A stretch of 32,079 nucleotides of DNA from Oceaniradius stylonematis (GTDB taxonomy: Bacteria > Pseudomonadota > Alphaproteobacteria > Rhizobiales > Rhizobiaceae), in contig NZ_QFWV02000009.1 in NCBI RefSeq assembly GCF_003149475.2, positions 99,960-132,038 of the forward strand, read 5' to 3'. The notes below the pieces were generated by a model. The model had not been told where the DNA came from. It searched no databases and saw only the letters and a list, made by a program, of their open reading frames with translations. Every line of letters begins with the position of its first letter. The first letter of the stretch is position 1. This document shows, piece after piece, positions 1-8,203 of this stretch. The position numbers and the translations under genes are program-made.

Positions 1-274
1 CGACGGCCCGGTCTACCTGTCGTTCGACATCGATTCCATCGATCCGGCGTTTGCGCCGGGCACGGGAACGCCGGAAGTGGGCGGCCTGACGACACGCGAG
101 GTTCTTGAATTGCTGCGCGCGCTCAAGGGTGTCAACCTGGTCGGCGGCGACGTGGTCGAGGTGGCGCCGCAATATGATGCGACCACGAACACGGCGCATG
201 CGGGCGCGCAGGTGTTGTTCGAGATATTGAGCCTGATGGTTTTCAGCCCGGCCATCGGCGCGATAAACACATAG
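1..274 (+). CDS. Ureohydrolase (agmatinase / guanidinobutyrase family), C-terminal part
   Basis: Only the last 90 residues are present; the gene begins before the window and the first full codon starts at base 2. The protein shows the ureohydrolase signature [19 protein letters not shown] with the metal-binding DxD Asp residues, then GGLTTRE and VVEVAPQYD, as in the manganese-dependent arginase/agmatinase superfamily. These enzymes release urea from a guanidino compound. The GTGTPE-x-GGLT stretch is found both in agmatinases and, as I recall, in 4-guanidinobutyrases, so the substrate cannot be fixed from this fragment. A polyamine-type ABC transporter starts about 70 bases downstream on the same strand, and GABA catabolic genes follow, which fits agmatine (to putrescine) or 4-guanidinobutyrate (to GABA). 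Family assignment is firm; substrate is inference. Confidence 0.9.
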   Translation, partial: DGPVYLSFDIDSIDPAFAPGTGTPEVGGLTTREVLELLRALKGVNLVGGDVVEVAPQYDATTNTAHAGAQVLFEILSLMVFSPAIGAINT

Positions 275-343
275 ACGGGACAGACGGGCCATGCGGCGGC
301 GGTGCCGATGCGCCGGGCGCTCAAACGCACAAGGGAGACGATG

Positions 344-1432
344 ATGACTGAATTGTTCAACAAGGCGATGCGCCGGCGCACGGTGCTTGGCGGCGCGGCG
401 GCGATGGCCGGCACGTTGGCCATGCCGTCCATCCTGCGGGCCCAGGACCGCTCGCTGAAGGTCGGCGTCTATGGCGGCTACTTCAAGGATTCGTTCGACG
501 CCAACATCTTCCCGGTCTTCACCGAAGAGACCGGCATTGCCGTTGAATCGATCGCCGAGCCGACCGGCGAGGCCTGGCTGGTGCAGCTCGAGCAGGCGGC
601 CCGTGCCGGCCAGGCTCCGGCCGACGTGTCGATGATGGCACAGACGCCGACCCGCCGCGGCATGACCACCGATCTTTGGGCGCCGCTGGACCCGTCACGC
701 ATTTCCAATTTCGACGATCTTCTGCCGACCTTCGTCGCCGAATATCCCGATGGACGGCTGGCCGGGGTCGGCGCCGTTGCCTGGTACATCACGCTGGTCA
801 CCAACACCGACACCTATCCCGAGGCGCCGGAAAGCTGGATGGCGCTGTGGGACGAGGCCAATGCGGACAAGCTCGGCCTTCTTGCGCTGGTCTCGAACTC
901 GTTCCTGCTCGAGGTGACGGCCAAGACGCATATGGGCGGAACCGATGCGCTCGACACCGAAGAGGGCCAGTTGGCCGCGTTCGAGAAGCTCGCCGAGGTC
1001 AAGCCGAACGTGCGGTTGTGGTACCGCGACGAGGCGCAGTTCGAGCAGGCGCTGAAGTCGGGCGAGATCCCGATGGGGCAGTACTACCACGATGTGACGG
1101 GCCTTGCGGCCGCCGATGGCCATCCGGTGCGGTCGACCTTCCCCAAGGAGGGCGGCATTCTGGATTCGGGCAATTGGTGCCTGTCGCGCGCGTCCGTCAA
1201 GTCGGACGAAGCCCATGTCTTCATCGACTTCATGAGCCGGCCGGAAACCCAGGGTCTGCTGTCGCGCAAGGTGGGCACCGCGCCGACGCTTGCACGCGGC
1301 GTGCTCGACCTGACCGACGAGGAGTTCTCGGCCGTGTCGTCCGAGATCGATCCGATCGTGCCGCGCTACGATCTTTACACGGAGAAGGGCGACTGGCTGA
1401 ACCAGAAATGGACCGAGCTGATCGTCGGCTGA
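344..1432 (+). CDS. potD: Spermidine/putrescine-type ABC transporter, periplasmic binding protein
   Basis: About 362 residues, the usual size for PotD/PotF-family extracellular binding proteins. The N-terminus carries a twin-arginine-like stretch (RRRTVLGG at about residue 10), then an Ala-rich hydrophobic segment ending SILRAQ, so export by Tat or Sec with cleavage after Ala-Gln is likely. The mature part begins RSLKVGVYGGYFKDSF, typical of the PotD fold. The ATG at 344 is preferred because AAGGGAG (331-337) lies 6 bases before it; an ATG at 341 is also possible but badly spaced, and a longer GTG frame from 302 lacks a ribosome site. It heads a binding protein-ATPase-permease-permease operon. 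The ligand is inferred to be a polyamine, amino acid or guanidino compound from the neighbouring ureohydrolase and gabT/gabD; the symbol marks the family, not a proven ligand. Confidence 0.9.
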   Translation: MTELFNKAMRRRTVLGGAAAMAGTLAMPSILRAQDRSLKVGVYGGYFKDSFDANIFPVFTEETGIAVESIAEPTGEAWLVQLEQAARAGQAPADVSMMAQTPTRRGMTTDLWAPLDPSRISNFDDLLPTFVAEYPDGRLAGVGAVAWYITLVTNTDTYPEAPESWMALWDEANADKLGLLALVSNSFLLEVTAKTHMGGTDALDTEEGQLAAFEKLAEVKPNVRLWYRDEAQFEQALKSGEIPMGQYYHDVTGLAAADGHPVRSTFPKEGGILDSGNWCLSRASVKSDEAHVFIDFMSRPETQGLLSRKVGTAPTLARGVLDLTDEEFSAVSSEIDPIVPRYDLYTEKGDWLNQKWTELIVG

Positions 1433-1441
1433 TTTTGCGAT

Positions 1442-1472
1442 CCCGCCCCGCCGCGGGGATCGCCGGGGCGGG
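1442..1472 (+). other. GC-rich stem-loop between the binding-protein and ATPase genes
   Basis: CCCGCCCCG (1442-1450) pairs perfectly with CGGGGCGGG (1464-1472), with a 13-base loop. No U-tract follows, so it does not look like a full intrinsic terminator. It lies 10 bases after the binding-protein stop and before the ATPase start. Such intercistronic stems often protect the upstream mRNA so that binding protein is made in excess over transporter subunits; that role is inferred. Confidence 0.6.
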
Positions 1473-1498
1473 GTGCCATCACATGAGCGGGGGGCGCG

Positions 1499-2533
1499 AT
1501 GTCGGGCCTTGAACTGCGTGACGTGACCAAGCGGTTTGGCACGTTCACGGCGGTGGACAGCATCAATCTGAACGTTCCGGACGGCACGTTCGTATGCTTG
1601 CTGGGACCGTCCGGCTGCGGCAAGACGACGCTTTTGCGCATGATCGCGGGGCTCGAGGAGCCGACGGACGGGTCCATCGTCATCGATGGCCAGGACATGA
1701 CGCCCGTGCCCACGCACAAGCGCAATCTGGGCATGGTGTTCCAGTCGCTGGCGCTGTTTCCGCACCTCGATGTGGGCGAGAACATCGCCTATCCGCTGCG
1801 CATTCGCGGTATCGACAGCGTCAAACAGAGGGCGCGCGTCGACGAGCTTCTGGAGCTGATCCATCTGTCCGGCTATGCCGACCGGGGCATCTCGCAATTG
1901 TCGGGCGGCCAGCGCCAGCGCGTCGCGATCGCCCGCGCGCTCGCGCTCTCGCCGAAACTGTTCCTGCTGGACGAGCCGCTTTCGGCGCTCGATGCCAAGC
2001 TGCGCGAAGCGATGCAGGTCGAGTTGCGCCAGTTGCAGCAGCAATTGGGAATCACGACCATCGTCGTGACCCATGACCAGCGCGAGGCGATGACGATGGC
2101 CGATCTGGTGGTCGTTATGGGCGAAGCGCGCATACGGCAGGCGGCGGCGCCCGTTGAGATCTACCGGCAGCCGGCCGATGCGTTCGTCGCCGACTTCATC
2201 GGATCGACCAACCTGCTCGATTTCCGGACCGACGGCGCGGGGCGCCTTGAGGTGCTCGGCGGGGTAATTGCCGGCCTTCAAGCGCCCGACGGGCTGGGCC
2301 AGGGGCGCATCTCGATCCGGCCCGAGGACGTGCACATCGCCAGTCCAGGCGAGGGTCATGCCGGCACCGTGACCTTTGTGCGCGATCTGGGCGGGACGAT
2401 AGAGACGTTCGTCAATATCGGCGGCACGACCATCGTCGCCGTGACGACACCGCGTGACAGGACCGGCATCAAGGCCGGCGATCCCGTCGGCGTCGTCTTT
2501 CCGCCCGAGGCGTGCGTGGTGCTTGCCCGATGA
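1499..2533 (+). CDS. potA: Spermidine/putrescine-type ABC transporter, ATP-binding protein
   Basis: 344 residues, the usual PotA/UgpC-type length. All ABC ATPase motifs are intact: Walker A GPSGCGKTT (about 36-44), Q-loop Gln82, signature LSGGQRQR (134-141), Walker B LFLLDEP with Glu159, D-loop SALD and switch His192 (VVTHD). The region after about residue 235 (FIGSTNLLDF, then ISIRPEDVHIA) is the C-terminal TOBE-like regulatory domain of this subfamily. It energises uptake with the two membrane proteins encoded next. The ATG is preceded by a G-rich AGCGGGGGGCG. The stop codon overlaps the next start as ATGA (2530-2533), so translation of the permease is probably coupled. Confidence 0.95.
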   Translation: MSGLELRDVTKRFGTFTAVDSINLNVPDGTFVCLLGPSGCGKTTLLRMIAGLEEPTDGSIVIDGQDMTPVPTHKRNLGMVFQSLALFPHLDVGENIAYPLRIRGIDSVKQRARVDELLELIHLSGYADRGISQLSGGQRQRVAIARALALSPKLFLLDEPLSALDAKLREAMQVELRQLQQQLGITTIVVTHDQREAMTMADLVVVMGEARIRQAAAPVEIYRQPADAFVADFIGSTNLLDFRTDGAGRLEVLGGVIAGLQAPDGLGQGRISIRPEDVHIASPGEGHAGTVTFVRDLGGTIETFVNIGGTTIVAVTTPRDRTGIKAGDPVGVVFPPEACVVLAR

Positions 2534-3381
2534 GGCGCGAACCGCCCAGAAACGCCGCCGATTACGCGCCGATCGTCTTTCCGGGCGCGATGCTGGTGAT
2601 CTTCTTCGTGATCCCGTTCTCGATCATGCTCGCGGTCAGCTTCTTCCGGCGCAATCCGGCGGGCTTTTATTCGCCCGATTTCGTCTTCGACAATTATGCG
2701 CGCTTCCTGTCGCCCTTTTTCGGATCGGTGCTGGGCTTTTCGCTGCTGCTTGCGATCCTGGTGGCCATCATCTGCGTTGCGGTGTCGGTGCCGTTCACGG
2801 TCCTTCTGACGCGCGCCTCGCGCCGCGCGCAGACGCTCTGGCTGGTCGCGCTCCTGTCGGTCCTGTCCCTGTCCGAGGTGATCATCGGCTTTTCCTGGTC
2901 GACGCTTTTGTCGCGGACCGCTGGCATCACGAACCTGTTCGTCGCGATCGGGCTGATGGAGGCGCCGCGCGCGCTGTTGCCCGGCTTCGGCGCCGTGCTG
3001 ACGGGCATGGTCTATCAGGCGCTGCCCTACACGATCCTGATCCTCTATCCGGCGATCGTCCGGCTCGACCCGACGCTGATGGAAGCGGCGCGGACGCTTG
3101 GCGCCTCGCCCACACGGGCGTTCTTCAACGTGGTGATCCCGGCCCTGCGCAACACGATTGTCGCGACGCTGATCATGGTGTTCGTCTTCGCGCTCGGCTC
3201 ATATCTGCTGCCGCAGATCCTGGGGCGGCCGCGGCACTGGACGCTGTCGGTGCTGATCACCGATCAGGCGATCCTGCAATCCAACATGCCGTTCGCCGCG
3301 GCGATGGCGGTCTTCCTTGTCCTCATCTCGCTTGCGCTGGTCGGCCTGACGGTGATGGCCGGCGGACGAAGGGAGGCATGA
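2530..3381 (+). CDS. potB: Spermidine/putrescine-type ABC transporter permease (PotB type)
   Basis: 283 residues with about six hydrophobic segments, starting with GAMLVIFFVIPFSIMLAVSF. The cytoplasmic EAA loop reads EAARTLGASPTRAFFNVVIP, the contact site for the ATPase in binding-protein-dependent permeases. The start at 2530 overlaps the ATPase stop codon; a GTG at 2512 in the same frame would give a longer overlap but has no better ribosome site. With the next gene it forms the heterodimeric inner-membrane channel. Its stop overlaps the next possible start (3378-3381). Confidence 0.93.
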   Translation: MRREPPRNAADYAPIVFPGAMLVIFFVIPFSIMLAVSFFRRNPAGFYSPDFVFDNYARFLSPFFGSVLGFSLLLAILVAIICVAVSVPFTVLLTRASRRAQTLWLVALLSVLSLSEVIIGFSWSTLLSRTAGITNLFVAIGLMEAPRALLPGFGAVLTGMVYQALPYTILILYPAIVRLDPTLMEAARTLGASPTRAFFNVVIPALRNTIVATLIMVFVFALGSYLLPQILGRPRHWTLSVLITDQAILQSNMPFAAAMAVFLVLISLALVGLTVMAGGRREA

Positions 3382-4181
3382 TGGCTGGCCGCATCCTGCA
3401 GCATGTGTTCCTGGGGCTGGTCGGCCTTTTCCTCGCCATGCCGCTGATCGTCGTCGCCGGCGTGTCGGTGAACGAGAAGAAGTCGCTGACCTTCCCGCCG
3501 GACGGCCTGTCGCTGGCCTGGTATGGCGAACTCTTCACCGATCCGGGCTGGCGCGGCGCGCTGGTCGCCTCGCTCCTTCTGGCCGCTTTCGCCGCCGCGC
3601 TTGCGGTGATCATCGCCCTGCCGCTGGCCTATTTTTTGTGGCGCCGCATCGCGCCCTGGGCCAACGTGTTCCGGCTTCTGGGGGTTGCGCCCTTCATCCT
3701 GCCGCCGGTGATCACGGCCTTGGGCTTCCTCAGCTTCTGGGCGACGGCGGGCATTTACGGCCAGCCGGTGACGGCGGTGATCAGCCACGCCATCTTCTTC
3801 GTGACGCTGCCGCTGGTGACGATCTCACTGGGTTTCACCACCATCGACCGCGCCCTGCTCGAAGCGGCGGCGACCATGGGCGCCGACGACCGCACCATCG
3901 TGCGCACCATCATCCTGCCGCTGATCGTGCCCTACATCATTTCGGGCTATGCGTTTGCGTTCGTTCTGTCGCTGAACGAATACATCATCGCCTACATGAC
4001 GGTGGGGTTCACCGTCGAGACGCTGCCGATCAAGGTCTTCAATGCGCTGCGCTACGGATACACGCCGACCATGGCGTCGGCATCGGTCGTCTTCGTGCTG
4101 CTGGCCGCACTGGTCTTCGGCCTGATCGCCCGGTTTGGCGATATCCGCCGGCTTCTGGGCGCGATGCGGTCGGAGGGCTGA
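3381..4181 (+). CDS. potC: Spermidine/putrescine-type ABC transporter permease (PotC type)
   Basis: About 266 residues with six hydrophobic segments. It has the PotC/PotI hallmarks: an N-terminal membrane helix followed by a periplasmic stretch (PDGLSLAWYGELFTDPGW), and an EAA loop LLEAAATMGADDRTIVRTIILP. Two adjacent ATG codons exist at 3378 and 3381; AAGGGAGG (3369-3376) is better spaced for 3381, although 3378 would make the classic ATGA overlap with the preceding gene. It is the second membrane subunit of the importer. The carbon-nitrogen hydrolase gene starts only 2 bases after the stop, so the enzyme is part of the same transcript. Confidence 0.93.
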   Translation: MAGRILQHVFLGLVGLFLAMPLIVVAGVSVNEKKSLTFPPDGLSLAWYGELFTDPGWRGALVASLLLAAFAAALAVIIALPLAYFLWRRIAPWANVFRLLGVAPFILPPVITALGFLSFWATAGIYGQPVTAVISHAIFFVTLPLVTISLGFTTIDRALLEAAATMGADDRTIVRTIILPLIVPYIISGYAFAFVLSLNEYIIAYMTVGFTVETLPIKVFNALRYGYTPTMASASVVFVLLAALVFGLIARFGDIRRLLGAMRSEG

Positions 4182-4183
4182 CG

Positions 4184-4951
4184 ATGCGGGTCGCTGTCCT
4201 CCAGATGCAGGCCGTGCCCGGCGATGTGGATGCCAATCTGACACGCATCGGCGATGCGGCTGCGCGTGCCTCGGACATGGGCGCCCGAGTGCTTGTCGCG
4301 CCCGAACTGGCGCTCGGCGGCTATGGCGCGGGAGAGGCCATGGCCGGCCTTTCGCCCGGTGACGCGCCGCTCGTGCAACTCGGCGCGATGGCCGAAGCGC
4401 ACGACATCGCAATCGTGGCCGGGTTCGCCGAAAAGGGCGAAGCGTGCCTTCACAACAGCGCCGCCTTCGTGACGGGCGGTGCGGCGCCCGTCATCTACCG
4501 CAAGTCCCATCTCTACGGGCCCTACGAAAAGGACCTGTTCGATCCGGCGGCGCCGCAAACCGTGATCGTCACCCTTGGCGGGCTGAAGATCGGCATGCTG
4601 ATCTGCTATGACGTGGAGTTCCCGGAAAATGTGCGGCGGCTGGCGCTGGCCGGCGCCGATCTGATCGCCGTTCCGACGGCCCTGCCGCTCGGGCCCGACG
4701 CGGCCTTCATCGCCTCGACCATGGTTCCCGTGCGCGCGTTCGAGAACCAGCTCTTCATCGCCTATGCGGACAATTGCAGCACCGATGGCCGTTTTGCCTA
4801 TCAGGGCATGTCGACCATCGTCGCGCCCGACGGCACCGCGCTGGCATCGGCGCCGGTCGAGGGCGATGCGCTGATCGTCGCCGATGTCGATCCCGATGCC
4901 TTTGCGGCGAGCCGGGAGCGGAACAGCTATCTGCGGGATATGGACGGTTAG
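4184..4951 (+). CDS. Carbon-nitrogen hydrolase (nitrilase superfamily amidase)
   Basis: 255 residues, a single CN-hydrolase domain. The Glu-Lys-Cys catalytic triad is visible: Glu41 in VAPELALGGY, Lys107 in YRKSHLYG and Cys141 in LICYDVEFPE. Members hydrolyse amides or N-carbamoyl groups. The length suits small aliphatic amidases such as 5-aminopentanamidase (DavA), omega-amidases or (R)-amidases better than N-carbamoylputrescine amidase, which is usually longer. GGAGGG (4172-4177) gives a ribosome site 6 bases before the ATG. Being last in a polyamine-type transport operon and near gabT/gabD, it probably converts an imported or derived amide (5-aminovaleramide or 4-guanidinobutyramide are candidates) to the acid; this is inference. 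Its TAG stop overlaps the stop of the opposing deacetylase gene. Confidence 0.9.
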   Translation: MRVAVLQMQAVPGDVDANLTRIGDAAARASDMGARVLVAPELALGGYGAGEAMAGLSPGDAPLVQLGAMAEAHDIAIVAGFAEKGEACLHNSAAFVTGGAAPVIYRKSHLYGPYEKDLFDPAAPQTVIVTLGGLKIGMLICYDVEFPENVRRLALAGADLIAVPTALPLGPDAAFIASTMVPVRAFENQLFIAYADNCSTDGRFAYQGMSTIVAPDGTALASAPVEGDALIVADVDPDAFAASRERNSYLRDMDG

Positions 4952-6102
4952 ACGCCGCCTTTGAGCCGGTCGATCAGTGCATCGAGCATCGCATCGCACC
5001 GTTCGAGCTGTTCCACCGTCACGAACTCGTCGGGCTTGTGGCCCTGGGCCATGGAGCCGGGACCGCAGATCACCGTCTGGATGCCGAGATCGCGGTGAAA
5101 CAGCCCGCCTTCGGTGCCGTAGGCGAGCTTGATCGTGTCGTTGCCGCCGGTCAGCGATTTGACGAAGGACACAACGTCGGCGTCGACGGGCGTTTCAAGG
5201 CCGGGATAGGAAAAGAGCGTTGCGATCTCGATTCCGCTTTCGGGCGCAACGTCATGATATTGCGCGGCAATCGCGTGTGCGGCTTCACTGATCGAAGCGA
5301 TCATCGCCGCCGGATCGTCCTCGGCGAGATTGCGGATCTCGAAGTCGAGGACACAGCGATTGGGGACGATGTTGACCTGCACGCCGCCGGTTATGATGCC
5401 GGCGTGCACGGTCGTGTAGGCAATGTCATAGGCGGTGTCCGACGCCCCCCGGTCGGCGATGTCTGCCTGCATTTGGCGCAGACGGGCCACCAGATCGGTC
5501 GCCAGATGGATGGCGTTGACGCCGGTCGGCGCCAGCGCGGAATGGGCCTCGCGTCCGGTGCAGACGGCGCGCAATGCGGTCTTGCCCTTGTGGCCGGTGC
5601 CCACCTGCATGGAGGTCGGCTCGCCGACGATGCAGAAGCGCGGCCGGAAGGGCGCTTTGGCGAGCATGCCGATAAGGCTGCGCACGCCGATGCAGCCGAT
5701 TTCCTCATCGTGCGAGAACGCCAGATGCAGCGGTGTTTGCAGATCGGTTCGGGCCACCTTCAAGGCAGCGGCGGTCGCGGCGGCGACAAAGCCCTTCATG
5801 TCTGCCGTGCCGCGTCCGAACAGTTTGCCGTCGCGCTCGGTCATCTCGAACGGCGGGACGGTCCAGGCCTGGCCCTCGACCGGCACGACATCGGTGTGCC
5901 CCGAAAGGGCGATGCCGGGCCGGTCGTGTGGGCCGATCGTGGCGTAGAGATTGGCTTTGGTGCCCGTCTCATCGGAGATCAGCTGAACGTCCGCGCCGGC
6001 GTCTTCGAGAAGATCGCGCAAGAAGACGATAAGCGGCATGTTTGGCCGGTGGCTGACCGTGTCGAAGGCGATCAGGCGGCCGAGAAGTTCGCGTGTGTTC
6101 AT
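4948..6102 (-). CDS. argE: ArgE-family M20 deacetylase (acetylornithine deacetylase-like)
   Basis: 384 residues, the normal length for ArgE. The M20 dinuclear zinc site is complete: His69 (SGHTDVVP), Asp101 (GRGTADMKG), catalytic Glu133 and Glu134 (HDEEIGC), Glu161 (VGEPT) and His355 (QGHKPDE); the central insert is the lid/dimerisation domain. The ATG at 6102 has AGGGA just upstream; a longer GTG frame to 6186 is possible but not needed. ArgE removes the acetyl group from N-acetylornithine, but paralogues in catabolic clusters act on other N-acyl or N-formyl amino compounds. Beside polyamine and GABA genes rather than arg genes, an acylated polyamine, ornithine or amino-acid derivative is plausible. 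It is transcribed after the PuuR-like regulator (89-base gap) and ends convergently with the hydrolase, the stops sharing bases 4949-4950. Confidence 0.88.
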   Translation of the reverse strand: MNTRELLGRLIAFDTVSHRPNMPLIVFLRDLLEDAGADVQLISDETGTKANLYATIGPHDRPGIALSGHTDVVPVEGQAWTVPPFEMTERDGKLFGRGTADMKGFVAAATAAALKVARTDLQTPLHLAFSHDEEIGCIGVRSLIGMLAKAPFRPRFCIVGEPTSMQVGTGHKGKTALRAVCTGREAHSALAPTGVNAIHLATDLVARLRQMQADIADRGASDTAYDIAYTTVHAGIITGGVQVNIVPNRCVLDFEIRNLAEDDPAAMIASISEAAHAIAAQYHDVAPESGIEIATLFSYPGLETPVDADVVSFVKSLTGGNDTIKLAYGTEGGLFHRDLGIQTVICGPGSMAQGHKPDEFVTVEQLERCDAMLDALIDRLKGGV

Positions 6103-6191
6103 GTCTTCCCTGCGCAGGCTCGATGGCGTTCCCGTCTCATCGTCCATCGGTGCGCCGGGCACAAGGGCCCGCCGTCCGATCCCCACCGAGC

Positions 6192-6776
6192 TCAGAATGT
6201 CGGCGGGGTGCAGGCGCTGACGATGGTGCAGGGCTTGCCGGAGACGTTGCGGAACCGGTGCGGCTGTCGGCTGTCGAACAGATAGGCATCGCCCTTGGTC
6301 AGGGTCCGTGTATCTCCGCCCACGGTGATCTCGATTTCACCCTCGATCACGATGCCGGTTTCCTCGCCCTCATGGGCATAGCGTTCCGGACCCGTGTCGG
6401 CGCCGGGCGGATAATGCTCGTGCAGCATCTGGATTGTGCTCTGGCCGGCCGCGCCGACCTGGCGGAAACTGATGCGGCTGGCCGCGTCGGGCTTTTGGGT
6501 GCCGAATGTCGTCTCGGGATTGATCTCGCGCAGTTCATTGGCCTTGTAGTGCCATTGGCCTGTGAAGGTTTCGTCGTCGGCAAAAAAGTCGCCCAGCGAC
6601 ATGCCGAGCCCGGTGAGGATCTTCTTGAGCGTGGCGACCGAAGGGCTGGTGCGGCCCTGCTCGATCATCGAGATCATCGAGCCGGTGATGCCGGCGGCGG
6701 CTGCCAGTTGGCGTTGTGACAGGCCGCGCTCCTCGCGGACGCCGCGCAGGCGTTCGGCCACCTCGTTTTCGGTCAC
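6192..6776 (-). CDS. puuR: XRE-cupin transcriptional regulator (PuuR-like)
   Basis: 194 residues. An N-terminal XRE helix-turn-helix spans about residues 5-60 (GLSQRQLAAAAGITGSMISM then IEQGRTSPSVATLKKIL), followed by a C-terminal cupin domain (EGEETGIVIEGEIEITV, then GDAYLFDSRQPHRFRN). This architecture and length match PuuR, the repressor of putrescine and GABA catabolism in enterobacteria. The start is GTG, chosen because GGGAGG lies about 5 bases upstream on the minus strand. It faces gabT across a 149-base AT-rich intergenic region holding an inverted repeat, so control of the gabTD operon and of its own transcript (with argE) by a polyamine-pathway metabolite is the natural reading. Function is inferred from family and context. 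Confidence 0.88.
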   Translation of the reverse strand: MTENEVAERLRGVREERGLSQRQLAAAAGITGSMISMIEQGRTSPSVATLKKILTGLGMSLGDFFADDETFTGQWHYKANELREINPETTFGTQKPDAASRISFRQVGAAGQSTIQMLHEHYPPGADTGPERYAHEGEETGIVIEGEIEITVGGDTRTLTKGDAYLFDSRQPHRFRNVSGKPCTIVSACTPPTF

Positions 6777-6858
6777 GCGCCCCTCCCGGATCGATGCGAT
6801 GGCTCATCTTGTGTCATGGCAGGTCGGTTTCGAGCAAGCGTGCGTCGGCAGTGTGATT

Positions 6859-6887
6859 AATATATTTGACAATCTGATCCATATATT
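6859..6887. promoter_or_regulatory. AT-rich inverted repeat and TTGACA box between puuR and gabT
   Basis: In an otherwise GC-rich sequence, AATATAT (6859-6865) and ATATATT (6881-6887) form a perfect inverted repeat with a 15-base spacer. A perfect -35-like TTGACA (6866-6871) starts the spacer, but I find no well-spaced -10 hexamer. It lies 39 bases before the gabT start and 83 bases from the puuR start. A candidate operator for the PuuR-like protein; binding is inferred. Confidence 0.5.
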
Positions 6888-6925
6888 GAAAGGCTGGCAC
6901 CGATATTCGCTTTGAGGAGCCCGCC

Positions 6926-8203
6926 ATGATCAACGCCCAGATTCAGGCCCGCCGGACGGACGCCATTGCGCGCGGTGTCGGCATGATGACACAGGTCTAT
7001 GCGGACCGCGCGGAGAATGCGGAAATCTGGGATGCCGAGGGCCAACGCTTTATCGATTTCGCCTCGGGTATCGCGGTTCTGAACACCGGGCACCGGCATC
7101 CGAAGGTGATGGAAGCCGTGCGTGGCCAGCTGGAACGCTTCACGCACACCTGCCATCAGGTGGTGCCCTATGAGAACTATGTCGCGCTCGCCGAGCGTCT
7201 GAACGCAATCGTGCCGGGTCCGACGCCGAAAAAAACGGTGTTCGTGACGACCGGCGCGGAGGCGTGCGAAAACGCGGTGAAGATCGCGCGGGCCGCGACG
7301 GGCCGCAACGCGGTCATTGCCTTTTCGGGCGGCTTTCATGGCCGCACCTTCATGGGCATGGCGCTGACGGGCAAGGTCGCGCCCTACAAGCTGGGCTTCG
7401 GCGCGATGCCGGCGGACGTGTTCCATGCGCCGTTTCCGGTGCCGCTGCACGGCGTGACCGAGGACGATGCGCTGGCCGCGCTCGACAAGCTTTTCAAGGC
7501 CGATGTCGATCCGGCGCGGGTGGCGGCGATCGCCATAGAGCCGGTGCAGGGCGAGGGCGGTTTCTACCAGGCGCCCGCGCGCTTCCTCCGGCGCCTGCGT
7601 GAAATCTGCGACGAGCACGGCATTTTGCTGATCATGGACGAGGTGCAGACGGGCTTTGCGCGCACGGGCAAACTGCTTGCGACCGAACATTATGACATCG
7701 AGCCGGATCTGGTGACCATGGCCAAGAGCCTGGCCGGCGGCTTCCCGCTGGCCGCGGTGACAGGCAAGGCGGACATCATGGATGCGCCGGCGCCGGGCGG
7801 TCTTGGCGGTACTTATGGCGGCAGTCCGATCGGCATCGCCGCAGCCCATGCGGTGCTCGACGTGATCGAGGAGGAGGGGCTGTGCGCGCGGGCAGACCAG
7901 CTTGGCGCGCGCCTCAAGCAGCGCCTCGAAAGCCTGCGGGACGACGTACCGGAGATCGCCGATATTCGCGGGCCGGGTTTCATGAACGCGGTCGAATTCA
8001 ACGATGCGGCAACCAAATCCCCCGATGCGGCGTTTGCAACCCGCGTCCGCACCGAAGCTTTTTCGCGGGGCTTGATCCTTTTGACGTGCGGCGTCTATGG
8101 CAACGTCATCCGGTTTCTCGCACCGATCACGATCCAGGACGAGATTTTCTCCGAGGCGCTCGACATTCTCGAAGCGTCCATCCGCGCTGCACGGGAGGCA
8201 TGA
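6926..8203 (+). CDS. gabT: 4-aminobutyrate aminotransferase
   Basis: 425 residues, matching GabT (class III PLP aminotransferase). It transfers the amino group of 4-aminobutyrate to 2-oxoglutarate, giving succinate semialdehyde and glutamate; many members also accept 5-aminovalerate. The PLP lysine is Lys267 in TMAKSLAGGFP, Asp238 in LIMDEVQTGFARTGK pairs with the pyridine nitrogen, and GAEACENAVKIAR and FSGGFHGRT bind the cofactor. Glu210 in EPVQGEGG sits where the substrate-switch Glu211 is found in E. coli GabT. GAGGAG (6914-6919) is 6 bases before the ATG. Succinate semialdehyde dehydrogenase follows with no gap, so the two steps from GABA to succinate are co-transcribed, probably under the PuuR-like regulator. 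Confidence 0.95.
   Translation: MINAQIQARRTDAIARGVGMMTQVYADRAENAEIWDAEGQRFIDFASGIAVLNTGHRHPKVMEAVRGQLERFTHTCHQVVPYENYVALAERLNAIVPGPTPKKTVFVTTGAEACENAVKIARAATGRNAVIAFSGGFHGRTFMGMALTGKVAPYKLGFGAMPADVFHAPFPVPLHGVTEDDALAALDKLFKADVDPARVAAIAIEPVQGEGGFYQAPARFLRRLREICDEHGILLIMDEVQTGFARTGKLLATEHYDIEPDLVTMAKSLAGGFPLAAVTGKADIMDAPAPGGLGGTYGGSPIGIAAAHAVLDVIEEEGLCARADQLGARLKQRLESLRDDVPEIADIRGPGFMNAVEFNDAATKSPDAAFATRVRTEAFSRGLILLTCGVYGNVIRFLAPITIQDEIFSEALDILEASIRAAREA

Noticed and set aside
302-343. GTG start at 302 for the ABC binding protein
   Set aside because: No ribosome site, and it would add 14 residues before a signal peptide that already begins correctly at the ATG at 344.
695-2359. Long antisense open frame opposite the ABC transporter genes; similar long frames oppose 11059-12963, 14478-16538, 20905-23619 and 27409-28932
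   Set aside because: They lie wholly opposite genes with clear family motifs, have Arg/Gly/His-rich composition, and are a by-product of GC-rich third codon positions.
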